Source of the DNA: Rheinheimera sp. EpRS3
GTDB taxonomy: Bacteria; Pseudomonadota; Gammaproteobacteria; Enterobacterales; Alteromonadaceae
Direction: 5' to 3'
Length of the DNA stretch: 64,000 nucleotides
Assembly (NCBI RefSeq): GCF_001513785.1
Contig: NZ_LNQS01000009.1
Coordinates: forward strand, 496,001-560,000
In this document: in pieces, positions 26,607-35,612 of the stretch
How the letters are laid out: each line of letters begins with the position of its first letter
How positions within the stretch are numbered: position 1 is the first letter of the stretch
Notes under the pieces: model-generated
Told to the model about the DNA's origin: nothing
What the model saw: the letters and a program-made list of their open reading frames with translations, nothing else
Database searches by the model: none
Position numbers and translations under genes: made by a program

Positions 26607-27548
26607 ATGCAGCATCGCGTACATCGCTTAACCCGCAGACAAAGCCTTAAATTACTTGCTGCCGCTATGGCTGCTAGCTTGTTACCGGCATTCCCCGGTT
26701 TTGCAGCTGGCGGCGGGCGCTGGCAAAAGCCCATTCCCAATAGCAATAAAGCGCTACCGGTAATTGGCATGGGTACCTGGCGTACCTTTAATGTTGGTAA
26801 CGATGCCAAGTTGCTGGCTGCTCGTACCGAACTGGTAAAAACCTTCTTTGAACTGGGTGGTGGCCTGATTGACTCATCTCCTATGTATGGCTCGGCACCC
26901 GATGTAATGGGTCACGCCTTATCGAAGCTAGGTATAACCGATAACCTGTTTGCTGCTGAAAAAGTCTGGAGCCCGGCTGGTGGCTCAGCGCGCGAGCAGG
27001 TTGCCGATTTGCAAAAGCGCTGGAATATCCCGCAATTTAATTTACTGCAGGTACATAACCTGAGTGACTGGCGCGAACACCTGGCGGTGCTGCGAGAGCT
27101 AAAAGCGGCAGGCAAGGTTGGCTATATTGGTATTACTACCTCACATGGCCGCCGGCACGATGAGGTTGAACAGATTATGAACTCTGAAGATATCGACTTT
27201 GTGCAACTAACTTACAATATTACTGAGCGCGAAGCAGAAAGCCGTTTGCTGCCATTGGCAGCAGAGAAGGGCGTAGCGGTAATTGCCAACCGGCCTTACA
27301 ACGGCGGTAGTTTGATTAAAAACCTGAAGCGGCGCGCCGAGCCTTTGCCTGGCTGGGCGGCCGAGTGGGGCTGCACCAGCTGGGCAGAATTTTTGCTGAA
27401 GTTTATTGTTAGCCACCCGGCTATTAGCTGCGCTATTCCGGCAACTACCCGAATTGAGCATTTACAGGAAAATATGCGCGCCGGCCTTAACCCCATGCCA
27501 TCTGCCGCTGCCCGTAAGCAAATGGCGCGCTTTATAGAAGCCGTATGA
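26607..27548 (+). CDS. Tat-exported aldo/keto reductase
   Basis: Protein of 313 aa. The N terminus has a twin-arginine signal (TRRQSLKLLAAAMAASLL, cleavage near GFA-AG), so the enzyme is exported folded, probably with its cofactor. The aldo/keto reductase barrel follows: the catalytic Tyr in DSSPMYGSAPD, the Lys in FAAEKVWS, FNLLQVHNLSDW, and late AIPATTRIEHLQENM. The substrate is unknown. The stop overlaps the start of the next gene (ATGA), so the two are coupled. Confidence 0.82.
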   Translation: MQHRVHRLTRRQSLKLLAAAMAASLLPAFPGFAAGGGRWQKPIPNSNKALPVIGMGTWRTFNVGNDAKLLAARTELVKTFFELGGGLIDSSPMYGSAPDVMGHALSKLGITDNLFAAEKVWSPAGGSAREQVADLQKRWNIPQFNLLQVHNLSDWREHLAVLRELKAAGKVGYIGITTSHGRRHDEVEQIMNSEDIDFVQLTYNITEREAESRLLPLAAEKGVAVIANRPYNGGSLIKNLKRRAEPLPGWAAEWGCTSWAEFLLKFIVSHPAISCAIPATTRIEHLQENMRAGLNPMPSAAARKQMARFIEAV

Positions 27549-28282
27549 ATAGCTTTGCCAGCTACCAGCTGCAAGATTTTGTTCCTTTTAGTGCCGACGT
27601 GTATTTTCGCCTGCTTGAGCGTATAAGCGAAACCTGGTGGCCACTGCATTTAGTTAGCCTGACACTGGGCGCCGCAGCGCTTATGCTGGCGCTGTTTGTA
27701 CGGAAATATGAGCAGCGTGGCCGGCTGGCTTGCCTGTTAATGGCACCGGTTTGGGCCTTTGTTGCCGTGGTGTTTTTTATCCAGCACTATGCTCAGCTTA
27801 ACTGGGCGGGTAACTATGTTGGCTACGCTTTTTTGGCTCAGGCCATACTGCTGTTATGGCTGGCGCTAACCGGTTTTGGCTTAAGTAAGACGCCGGCCAC
27901 TAAAATAGGCCCTGTAGCTGGCAGCCGCCTGGCTGCTATTGGCGTGGCAATCGGTATTGCCATTGCTGTTACCGGCCTGATTGTCCAGCCACTTATTGCA
28001 CCGCTCCTTGTTGCAACAGATAGCGGCAGCAGTTGGTGGCAGGCACAGGTGTTTGGCATTCATGCTGATCCCACAGCAATAACGACACTTGGCCTGATGC
28101 TTATTCTGCTGCGGGGTTGGCGTTTGTGGCTTGTTGCTTTTATGCCGATGCTCTGGCTGTTGCTGTCGGGCCTGACGTTGTGGGTGCTCGAAGCGGTAGA
28201 AGCTGTATTGCTATTCTCGGTATTGGCCGCCGCTTTGGCCGGTTGCGGGCTTTTATCCGGTCGCGTAACGAAAGTTACATAA
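27545..28282 (+). CDS. Multi-pass membrane protein
   Basis: Integral membrane protein of 245 aa with about seven hydrophobic helices (for example LVSLTLGAAALMLALFV and LAAIGVAIGIAIAVTGLIV). It opens with a short soluble part. DUF6064-type proteins have a similar layout, but this is only a suggestion. Overlap with the exported aldo/keto reductase suggests a shared job at the membrane. The 194 bp that follow hold nothing recognisable. Confidence 0.65.
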   Translation: MNSFASYQLQDFVPFSADVYFRLLERISETWWPLHLVSLTLGAAALMLALFVRKYEQRGRLACLLMAPVWAFVAVVFFIQHYAQLNWAGNYVGYAFLAQAILLLWLALTGFGLSKTPATKIGPVAGSRLAAIGVAIGIAIAVTGLIVQPLIAPLLVATDSGSSWWQAQVFGIHADPTAITTLGLMLILLRGWRLWLVAFMPMLWLLLSGLTLWVLEAVEAVLLFSVLAAALAGCGLLSGRVTKVT

Positions 28283-28476
28283 GTTTGTACAACATAAAAT
28301 ACTTGATTTACATTCCTCTGACAGAATAAACTCTTGCTCCCGCAAAAGGGGACCAAACCATAGCCCGCCTGTTTTATGCTGTATATAAGTGCTTAGGGTA
28401 GTAATGCAGGTTGCAGAGCAAAGAATTAAACAACTGAATAACTCTGTGCCGTATTAGCAAAGGATGAGATGTATTT

Positions 28477-29406
28477 GTGAATAAAACCATGAAGTGGCTG
28501 CTTGCGATATTTGTACTTATTGCAGCAGTGTTTGGCGCCTATCAGCTTATTACCCGCATGCCGCTGGGCAGCAGTGTTTTGCCGGGTACGCAGATTGATG
28601 ATTTAAACGGCGTGGCTATTTACTATAACGGCGGGGTAAATCAGTCGCATGGCAGAAACTTATCCACGGGTGGTTACAACCTTGGTATCAGGTATCAGTG
28701 TATCGAGTTTGTAAAACGCTATTACTATGAAAGGTTTGGCCATCAGATGCCAGATTCTTACGGGCACGCCAAAACATTTTTTGACCAAACCCTGCCTGAT
28801 GGCGCCTTAAATGAACAACGCGCTTTACTGCAATACCATAACGGCGGTACCACCATGCCAGCGGCGGACGATATTATTGTTTATGGCCCGTCGTTATTTA
28901 ATCCCTATGGCCATGTAGCTATTGTGGCGCAGGTGAACCCGTATGCTGTTGTGGTAGCGCAACAAAATGCGGGGCCGGTGTATTCTTCCCGTGAGGCGAT
29001 ACCGCTTACCCAGCAAGATAGCGGCTACCGGCTGGGTAATAGCCGCGTGCTGGGTTGGTTGCGCCTGCCGCCTCAACTTAACCGTGCACTGAAACTTAAT
29101 GCAACAACCGGCAGCTTTAAGCCAGATGCCAACTTTGTTTACCGTGATATGGTCGGCGGCCCTTATTTTGATGAATGGTATCTTGAAGGCGATCTGGTTG
29201 GCAGAACAACGCTTAAATTACAGCGCGAAGGTAAATCCGGCAGTTTAGCCGTGCCCGTCGCAATAGCCTGTGAATCACGTACGTTAACCGTTACCGGTGA
29301 CGGGCTGGTGTTTGGCCATATAGCGATATCAGCAGCAGAAGCACAAAACTATCTTATGGCGGATATTTCTGCTGCTGTTATGGATAACGCCTGTGCAAGC
29401 CACTAA
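28477..29406 (+). CDS. Membrane-anchored CHAP amidase domain protein
   Basis: Protein of 309 aa from GTG 28477, with AAGGATGAG at good distance. An N-terminal helix (WLLAIFVLIAAVFGAYQLI) anchors it. The CHAP domain shows the catalytic Cys in YQCIEFVKRYYYERFG and the His in PYGHVAIV, close to the amidase half of glutathionylspermidine synthetase. The last 120 residues form an extra domain of unknown role. It may hydrolyse peptidoglycan cross-links or a glutathionylspermidine-like amide in the periplasm. Confidence 0.75.
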   Translation: MNKTMKWLLAIFVLIAAVFGAYQLITRMPLGSSVLPGTQIDDLNGVAIYYNGGVNQSHGRNLSTGGYNLGIRYQCIEFVKRYYYERFGHQMPDSYGHAKTFFDQTLPDGALNEQRALLQYHNGGTTMPAADDIIVYGPSLFNPYGHVAIVAQVNPYAVVVAQQNAGPVYSSREAIPLTQQDSGYRLGNSRVLGWLRLPPQLNRALKLNATTGSFKPDANFVYRDMVGGPYFDEWYLEGDLVGRTTLKLQREGKSGSLAVPVAIACESRTLTVTGDGLVFGHIAISAAEAQNYLMADISAAVMDNACASH

Positions 29407-29508
29407 CAGCGTTATTGGCTGACTAAGACAGGTAAAGGAAAGAGGCAGCGCTTTGGCTCTGCAAATGTAACCGCGGCTAATAATACAAAGTACATACTGG
29501 GATCAAAC

Positions 29509-30204
29509 ATGAAAGTCATTGCAATCGTTAAATATTTATTCACTTTAGTTGGCTTTGCTATGCTGGCGGGGGCGTTTTTTGTTTACAACAGTACCAGCTC
29601 ATTTTTAAAAGAGGCCGCAACGGCAGAAGGTATTGTGGTGGAGCTGTTGGTATCACGCACGAGTAATTCCATTAGTTACCGGCCTTTAGTTGAGTTTACT
29701 ACCCAAAACGGCCAGGTCATTGAATTTGCCCCGTCAGCCGGCAGTAATCCGGCGCGTTATGCCGAAGGCGAGCAGGTAGAAGTGCTGTACCAGGCCGCGC
29801 GGCCATCAGATGCCAAAATTAATGACTTCTTTTCGCTGTGGAGCGTTGCGCTTATTTTAGCGGGTATGGGCGCGGTATTTTTTCTGGTAGGCGCCGTCAT
29901 TATTGTGTTTATCGCGTTAAAAGGCCGGCAGGATGAAAGGCTAAAAACCAGTGGCGTGGCAATAGACACCCAGTACCAGAGCGTTGAACAGAATACGGCG
30001 TTGTCCGTAAATGGCAAACACCCGTTTCGGGTGTTAACGCAGTGGCAAAACCCGGCCACGTCTGATATTCATATCTTTAAAAGTAATAATCTGTGGTTTG
30101 ACCCGTCTGCTTATATCAAGCAAGAAACGATCAGAGTATTTATCGCCCAGGGCAACCCAGCAAAATACTACGTCGATTTATCGTTTCTGCCAAAGCTGAA
30201 ATAG
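29509..30204 (+). CDS. DUF3592 membrane protein
   Basis: Protein of 231 aa with two membrane helices (about 7-27 and 108-136). The segment between them, GIVVELLVSR through YRPLVEFTTQNGQ to YAEGEQVEVLYQAARP, is the DUF3592 signature. A second similar beta domain follows. Function unknown. A small lipoprotein gene begins 24 nt later. Confidence 0.75.
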   Translation: MKVIAIVKYLFTLVGFAMLAGAFFVYNSTSSFLKEAATAEGIVVELLVSRTSNSISYRPLVEFTTQNGQVIEFAPSAGSNPARYAEGEQVEVLYQAARPSDAKINDFFSLWSVALILAGMGAVFFLVGAVIIVFIALKGRQDERLKTSGVAIDTQYQSVEQNTALSVNGKHPFRVLTQWQNPATSDIHIFKSNNLWFDPSAYIKQETIRVFIAQGNPAKYYVDLSFLPKLK

Positions 30205-30228
30205 GTAGCATTTGAGAAGGACTTTAAA

Positions 30229-30513
30229 GTGAAAAATGTAACAGTGTTATTACTGCTTTCAGGACTGTTGAGTGGCTGTGTAATGGTTCCACAAGATGAC
30301 CAAGTTAAGGTTAATCGTTGTGAAATCTCAAGTGACCGCAAAACGCTTAAGGTCATCAATGGCTTCGAGGAGGCTAATAGCTTCTACTCGATCAGCGGGC
30401 TGGTTCTTCTTCCAATTTCAGGAGTATTGTCAGGGGCTTATGTGGCTGTCAACAATATTTATCACCTCGGGGAAGAGCGTTTTGTCTGTGGTCCTGAAAA
30501 GCAGCAAATATAA
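30229..30513 (+). CDS. Small lipoprotein
   Basis: GTG start at 30229 after AGAAGGA. 94 aa: signal peptide with lipobox LLSGC, then a short cysteine-containing domain (NRCEISSD, FVCGPEK) and a hydrophobic patch LVLLPISGVLSGAYVAV. Not recognised. The 220-bp gap that follows (30514-30733) has a small open frame with no family features and is left unannotated. Confidence 0.55.
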   Translation: MKNVTVLLLLSGLLSGCVMVPQDDQVKVNRCEISSDRKTLKVINGFEEANSFYSISGLVLLPISGVLSGAYVAVNNIYHLGEERFVCGPEKQQI

Positions 30514-30733
30514 CACGCTGTTTAATTCAGTTCCGTTATTATCCGGTGCTGCAATGCAGTTGGCACCAGGTTCAGCTGGTTTTGCATGCTGGCTTTAGTG
30601 TCGTTCTTATGCAAAATGCTTGGTTTTTGATATTGCTTGCGCTGTTGCGGGGTTTGGAAATCATGGTTTTGAGAAATACCAACAAAATCCAGCCTAAAGA
30701 AGGCGTAAGTTGTGGTAAAAAAGGCCGTAAAAA

Positions 30734-31432
30734 TTGAAGTTAGTGCTATTACCCGGAATGGATGGAACCGGAATGTTGTTTGGCCCGCTGGTGGCGAATA
30801 TTCAGGGCATAGAGGTAATAGTTTTACCGCTACCAAACGAGGGCGCGCAAGATTATAAGTCTCTGTCAGAGTGGATATTAAAACGCCTTCCTGATGAGGA
30901 TTTTATTCTTGTTGCCGAGTCATTCTCCGGCGGTATTGCCGCATTGCTATCACAGCAGCTAGTGCCGCATTTAACAGGCATAATCTTTGTTGCTTCGTTC
31001 TTATCGGCGCCGAAAAAGTTGATGGCGCACTTTGCGTCGTTGTTACCAATACGCTATTTCGCCCATCTGCCGTTTTCCGGCATCGTTTACAGGCTGTTCT
31101 TTCTGGGGAAAGACGCCGGCAATAAAGAAATTGAGTTGTTCAGACGCGCTATAGATGCCGCTCCGGTTCGCGCTCTTAAATTAAGGCTTAAAGTCATCGC
31201 TCAGGCAAAATATGACGGCTTTAAGTCGGGCGTTCCGACGGTATATATTGGCGCTGCACACGATATGCTGGTGCATCAGCGGAAAAGGCTGGAGTTTGTG
31301 CAAGCCTACAGCGACATTACCTTTGCAGAGCTTGACGGCCCTCATTTTATTTTTCAGGCTAAACCCAAAGAAGGGGCGACAGCGATTACAGAGGCTGTAC
31401 ACCTTTTAACCGGTAAAGTAACAAAAGCCTGA
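30734..31432 (+). CDS. Alpha/beta hydrolase
   Basis: Hydrolase of 232 aa starting with TTG. It begins at the first strand of the fold (LVLLPGMDGTGMLFGPLV). The nucleophile elbow is AESFSGG, an A-E-S-F-S variant of GxSxG; a late HDMLVHQR segment with its Asp and DGPHFIFQAKP with a His complete a plausible triad. The substrate is unknown. Without a good ribosome site the start remains uncertain. Confidence 0.7.
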   Translation: MKLVLLPGMDGTGMLFGPLVANIQGIEVIVLPLPNEGAQDYKSLSEWILKRLPDEDFILVAESFSGGIAALLSQQLVPHLTGIIFVASFLSAPKKLMAHFASLLPIRYFAHLPFSGIVYRLFFLGKDAGNKEIELFRRAIDAAPVRALKLRLKVIAQAKYDGFKSGVPTVYIGAAHDMLVHQRKRLEFVQAYSDITFAELDGPHFIFQAKPKEGATAITEAVHLLTGKVTKA

Positions 31433-31436
31433 TAAC

Positions 31437-31470
31437 ACCGCAGCTTTTTAGCGTTAAGGACCGCTGCGGT
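31437..31470. other. Hairpin between hydrolase and GNAT genes
   Basis: ACCGCAGC and GCTGCGGT form a perfect 8-bp stem with an 18-nt loop containing GCGTTAAGG. No T-run follows. The outer TAACA resembles an attC box, but no matching right box is present. Confidence 0.3.
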
Positions 31471-31498
31471 AAGAACAGTGTCAAAAATGGAGCAATGA

Positions 31499-32095
31499 AT
31501 GTCAGAAATGTTGTTTTTCCCGGTTATTGAAACTGAGCGGTTAACATTGAAACCTTTAGTATCCGCTGATTCGGCCAGCTTACTGGAAATATTTTCTGAT
31601 CCTGAGGTAATGAAGTACTGGAATACGCCACCCTGGTCTGGCATTCAGGATGCTTATCGTTTCGTAGATAACAGCAACGATGCGATGCAGCGTCAAGAAT
31701 CACTGGTGCTTGGCGTATATGTTAAGTCTACTGCTGAGTTGGTTGGCAAATGTATGTTGTTTAGTTATGACAAAGAATCGAAACGGGCTGAAATCGGTTT
31801 TGGTTTAAGCCGGGCTTGTTGGGGTAAGGGCTATATTACTGAGGCTGGTGAAGCACTAATTCAATATGGCTTCAATTCTCTGGGCCTTCGCCGGATTGAG
31901 GCTGAAATCGACCCGGATAACCAGTCCTCAGCAAAAGCACTAGAAAAGCTTGGGTTCTATCAAGAGGGCTTACTGAGGCAGCGCTGGGAAATCAATGGTA
32001 TTGTTTCTGATTCCGCACTATATGGAAGATTGGCCAGTGATCCTTCACCACAGCACATCAAAGCCATGCACACCTCAAACGCCTGTGCAATGTAA
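31499..32095 (+). CDS. GNAT family N-acetyltransferase (RimJ/RimL type)
   Basis: Acetyltransferase of 198 aa. ETERLTLKPLVSADSASLLEIFSDPEV is the standard opening. The CoA-binding region runs over EIGFGLSRACWGKGYITEAGEALIQYGF, followed by RRIEAEIDPDNQSSAKALEKLGF. The type acetylates protein N-termini or small amines; the target is unknown. The next GNAT gene starts 8 nt after its stop. Confidence 0.85.
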   Translation: MSEMLFFPVIETERLTLKPLVSADSASLLEIFSDPEVMKYWNTPPWSGIQDAYRFVDNSNDAMQRQESLVLGVYVKSTAELVGKCMLFSYDKESKRAEIGFGLSRACWGKGYITEAGEALIQYGFNSLGLRRIEAEIDPDNQSSAKALEKLGFYQEGLLRQRWEINGIVSDSALYGRLASDPSPQHIKAMHTSNACAM

Positions 32096-32102
32096 GCAGG
32101 CT

Positions 32103-32534
32103 ATGACTGTGATTACCTTTCGGCCTGCTGAGGATTTAGCAAAAGCTGCAGAGTTAACCCTTACCAATATGCGTTCATATTACGCACAATATTCGGTAGA
32201 GTGGGATAAGGCGAAAATCCGGGACATGACTCAGCAATTGCTTAACTGGGACATTTTAATGGCAGGCCAGGTCGTAGGAGTTATGAGATTATCTTTTGAC
32301 AGTGAGGGCTGCTACCTGCGCGATTTGCAAGTAGATCAACAGTTTCAAAACCGGGGCATTGGTGCTTTAGCACTGGCAGAAGTAGAAAAGTTAGCCAGGG
32401 CATCCAAAGCGAGCCAACTCAGGCTAAGAGTATTTAAAAACAGCCCGGCTGTGCAATTATACCAACGCCACGGCTTTAGCATAAATGACGAGGACGACCG
32501 CTTTTACTATATGGATCGTAGCGTCTGCTTGTAA
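32103..32534 (+). CDS. GNAT family N-acetyltransferase
   Basis: 143 aa from ATG 32103; the frame extends upstream through the previous gene, but homology starts at MTVITFRPAED. The acetyl-CoA loop is DLQVDQQFQNRGIGALAL and the end RVFKNSPAVQLYQRHGF is typical. Probably co-transcribed with the GNAT gene just upstream. Substrate unknown. Confidence 0.78.
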   Translation: MTVITFRPAEDLAKAAELTLTNMRSYYAQYSVEWDKAKIRDMTQQLLNWDILMAGQVVGVMRLSFDSEGCYLRDLQVDQQFQNRGIGALALAEVEKLARASKASQLRLRVFKNSPAVQLYQRHGFSINDEDDRFYYMDRSVCL

Positions 32535-32615
32535 AGGTAAGTTCAGTAAAAGTATGCATGTTATTGCGCTTGTAGCAGTAAACTTTAGTTGTCTTACGAT
32601 AGTGTTTAATCAGGC

Positions 32616-32629
32616 TGCGTTATAACGCA
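32616..32629. other. 14-bp perfect palindrome
   Basis: TGCGTTATAACGCA lies about 30 bp before the VOC gene start. It looks like two integron R' boxes back to back, but a regulator site is equally possible. Confidence 0.25.
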
Positions 32630-32657
32630 TTTTAATTTCAACCTTTGAGGGGATTTA

Positions 32658-33011
32658 ATGAACGGCCCGGCAAAACATGGTGCTTTAGTTTATTCAAACG
32701 ACATAAAAAATCTGGCCGGATTTTACACAGCGCTTTTTGCGATGGACGTGATCCGGGAGACAACTGAGTTGATCAGCCTGGTTAAAGATGGTTTTAACAT
32801 TGTTATTCATACGCCACCGGTAACGATGCCGCCGCCGGATTTTAATAGCGTAAAACTGTTTTTAACCGTTGATAATATTGAAGATGCAAAGCTAAAAGCA
32901 GAAGAGCTGGGTGGCCGGTCATTTGAAGGTTTATGGTCTAATCCGCTATTTACCGTGTGCAATATCGCAGACTCAGATGGCAACCATATCCAGTTGCGCC
33001 AATTCAGATAA
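32658..33011 (+). CDS. VOC family (glyoxalase/bleomycin-resistance fold) protein
   Basis: 117 aa: GALVYSNDIKNLAGFYTALFAM and the end NPLFTVCNIADSDGNHIQLRQF are the VOC pattern. One of the usual N-terminal metal His positions is not obvious, so it may bind rather than catalyse. Ribosome site GAGGGGATT precedes ATG. Confidence 0.78.
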   Translation: MNGPAKHGALVYSNDIKNLAGFYTALFAMDVIRETTELISLVKDGFNIVIHTPPVTMPPPDFNSVKLFLTVDNIEDAKLKAEELGGRSFEGLWSNPLFTVCNIADSDGNHIQLRQFR

Positions 33012-33068
33012 CAGCGCGGCCTGATATCATCAAAAATCAGTAGTTAAAAATTGTCGGGTTAAAATACT

Positions 33069-33650
33069 ATGTGGATTAAACAACAAGAACTGGTTGGCCG
33101 TTTTGTTACGCTGGAGCCTTTGGCAGAAAGCCATATCGGGCCGTTACAACATGCAGTGGCAGATGGTGAGCCCGGCAAACTATGGTTTGCTCATGTACCT
33201 GCAGTAAACCAGATGGCAGATTACGTTGCTGCGGCCATCGCTGCTGCAGCGCATGGCGATGTACCTTATGCGGTAAGGTCAACAGCAACAGGTGAAATTG
33301 TAGGAACAACGCGCTATTACAATGTTGATGCACCAAACAGAAGAGCGCTGATTGGTTATACCTGGTATGCCGATTGTGCTAAAAGAACGCCGGTTAATAC
33401 CGAATGCAAGCTGCTATTGTTAGCGCATTTATTTGAACAACTAAACGCCATTGCCGCAGAGTTTCGCACCCATTATTTTAACCGGGCATCACGTGCTGCC
33501 ATCGAGCGGCTTGGCGCTAAGCAAGATGGTATTTTACGTAACCATCAGATAATGGAAAATGGCTCTTACCGCGATACAGTGGTTTATTCCATTATTGCCA
33601 GTGAATGGCCAGCCGTTAAAGCTAATTTGTTAAGTAAACTAAGCCAATAA
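33069..33650 (+). CDS. GNAT family N-acetyltransferase
   Basis: 193 aa, RimJ/RimL-like. LVGRFVTLEPLAESHIGPL opens the fold; GYTWYADCAKRTPVNTECKLLLLAHLFEQ replaces the glycine-rich CoA loop, as in the YjdJ/Acetyltransf_3 subgroup; RTHYFNRASRAAIERLGAKQ follows. Substrate unknown. Confidence 0.8.
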   Translation: MWIKQQELVGRFVTLEPLAESHIGPLQHAVADGEPGKLWFAHVPAVNQMADYVAAAIAAAAHGDVPYAVRSTATGEIVGTTRYYNVDAPNRRALIGYTWYADCAKRTPVNTECKLLLLAHLFEQLNAIAAEFRTHYFNRASRAAIERLGAKQDGILRNHQIMENGSYRDTVVYSIIASEWPAVKANLLSKLSQ

Positions 33651-33710
33651 GGCTAAACCATAACAGCACCGGATAATCCAAAAAAACGGCACTCAAACCA
33701 TTGGTAAAAT

Positions 33711-34641
33711 ATGAAAGATATGAATTTTATTGCTTCTATCAATGAGCGGGATATTGGTCTGCTGATATTGGAAGAGCTGACAGTCAGTGATGAGTTTCGT
33801 GATTGGTTTAGTGCCAGATTATTTGGTTGTACGGTTTACAACGCCGCTGGCGGTGCATGGCACTCAGTGGTTGCCGGCGACAATCGTGAGTCTGATTTAC
33901 TGTTTATCTTCTTATCGCAAAGCGGTGAACGCATTGCAATTTTGATTGAAAATAAAATTGATGCGCCGCCTCAGCCACAACAAGCGCAAGGCTATAGAAA
34001 TCGTGGTGAGCAAGGTGAGGTAGATGGCTTTTGGGATTCATTTAAAACCTGCCTTGTCGCCGGAACGCTATTTAGCGTCTTCACGCCAAACAGAGCTGTA
34101 CGATCGCGAAGTTAGTTATGAGGAAATTCTGGCTTATTTTTCGCCAAGACGTTTTCGCGATAATCGCTTTGGCTACAAAGCAAAAGTAATACAGGAAGCC
34201 ATAGAGCAAAATCGTAGGGGGTATCAGCCGTTATTTAGCCGGGAAATGACAGTTTTTGTTGAGAAATATGTCATGTACGCGGAGCGGCATTTCCCGCTGC
34301 TTGGTGTGCAAGCTGCAAAGCCACGTCCGGCCGGTAGTACCTGGATTAAGTTCAGGCCGGCAGGTTTAGCAACATCAATGGATCTGTGTCATCAAATGAC
34401 GGCTGGCTACGCCAAAGTATTTTTTACCGGTGCTATTGAGCAACTCGAAGCCATTACTAACAAATATGCACCTTACCTTACTGAATATCAGCTCATAAGC
34501 GCAACTGGTAAATCGGTATCAATTACTGTGGAAGTGCCAAAGCTGGAACCGTTACAAACCTTTGAACAACAGCAGGAAAAAGTTGCAATAGCCTTGCAAC
34601 AGCTGAGTACGCTGCTGCAAGTTCTGGTAAAAGCAGCCTAA
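33711..34641 (+). pseudogene. PD-(D/E)XK nuclease-fold protein, frameshifted
   Basis: Two overlapping frames make one protein. The first (33711-34115) contains the nuclease-like core ESDLLFIF, then IAILIENKIDAPPQPQQ, a D...ENK motif. The homologous sequence leaves that frame at FKTCLVA and continues in the second frame (34024-34641) from LSPERYLASSRQTELYD to the end. A 1-bp insertion or 2-bp deletion near 34056-34066 explains this. Joined length would be about 310 aa. Such proteins occur widely near mobile DNA with no known role. The second frame could still be expressed from ATG 34024, but without the core. Confidence 0.72.
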
Positions 34642-34688
34642 ATCTGTCGCCGGGAATCTACTTTTTATATGGGTAATAACATTAGAAA

Positions 34689-35009
34689 ATGGATGATAAA
34701 ACTCGCGAAACACTTGTCATATACAGTGCATACGGCTATTTAGGTTGTCTTTGCTCGATGATTGTTGTGGCCATGATTTTTGGTAAACCTTATGGCCGTG
34801 CGGTGCTATATACGCTGATCCCGCTGTATTCGCTTTATTACGCAGTAATGTACTGGCGTGTTTGTCGTTGGTATAAGGATCCAGTGAAAAGGATATCTGC
34901 ATTCGGCATTATTGGCAGAGGTACCTTCGTAGGCGCCATGTATTATTTGTCACTATTTTTTTGTGCTGTGTTGCTATACCTTTTTGTCAGCGTTCTCTTT
35001 GCTCTTTAA
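34689..35009 (+). CDS. Small membrane protein
   Basis: 106 aa with about three hydrophobic segments (YGYLGCLCSMIVVAMIF, VLYTLIPLYSLYYAVMYW, YYLSLFFCAVLLYLFVSVLF). Not recognised. Confidence 0.55.
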   Translation: MDDKTRETLVIYSAYGYLGCLCSMIVVAMIFGKPYGRAVLYTLIPLYSLYYAVMYWRVCRWYKDPVKRISAFGIIGRGTFVGAMYYLSLFFCAVLLYLFVSVLFAL

Positions 35010-35080
35010 GTTAGAAGAAAATTGCATCAGAGAGCAGCGCCCATGCAGCATTTGAAGCACACTAACTATCGGACAGACCT

Positions 35081-35599
35081 TTGATCAACATCGAAACAAA
35101 CCGCTTAATGTTAAGCCCGTTACAACAACAGCACTGGCCGTTGTTTTTGCGCTTGCATACTGATCCGCAAATAGTGGCGCTGTGTTTTGATGTGCCGCCG
35201 CAAGATATGATAAGACAGAAGTTTGCCGCGCGACTTAAACCCTGGACGCCCGACAGCGACAACTGGCTCGGGCTGGTGGTGGCTGATAAGGTTACCGGCG
35301 CAGAATTGAGGGTTACCGGCTTGCAGCTGCAAGACGGCGTTGCCGAAGTGGGTTATCTGTTTCTACCGGAATTCTGTGGCAAGGGTTATGCGGCGGAATC
35401 TCTGCAGGGGCTGATCAATTGGGCAACGGACACACAGCAGATAAACCGTTACCAGGCATTGGTAACAGAAGGCAATACCGCATCAGAAAAGGTGTTAACC
35501 AAATGCGGCTTTGTGCTTAAGCAAATTGTACCCAGCGCCCATAATATTGGCGGTAAGTATTTTGCTGACCATATTTACCAAATGCAGTTGCAGCGTTAA
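35081..35599 (+). CDS. GNAT family N-acetyltransferase (RimJ/RimL type)
   Basis: 172 aa from TTG 35081 (MINIETNRLMLSPLQQQHW, the usual opening). The CoA region is VGYLFLPEFCGKGYAAESLQGLI, then YQALVTEGNTASEKVLTKCGF. Fourth acetyltransferase gene within 4.1 kb. The non-ATG start fits the alignment and no ATG is available nearby. Confidence 0.78.
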   Translation: MINIETNRLMLSPLQQQHWPLFLRLHTDPQIVALCFDVPPQDMIRQKFAARLKPWTPDSDNWLGLVVADKVTGAELRVTGLQLQDGVAEVGYLFLPEFCGKGYAAESLQGLINWATDTQQINRYQALVTEGNTASEKVLTKCGFVLKQIVPSAHNIGGKYFADHIYQMQLQR

Positions 35600-35612
35600 G
35601 CCTGTTTAGCCA

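Noticed and set aside
30546..30737. 63-codon open frame between the small lipoprotein and hydrolase genes
   Set aside because: No family features, poor ribosome site and overlap with the next start.
31437..31470. Possible attC site after the hydrolase gene
   Set aside because: Only the left TAACA and a short stem fit; the right core box GTTRRRY is missing at the expected position.
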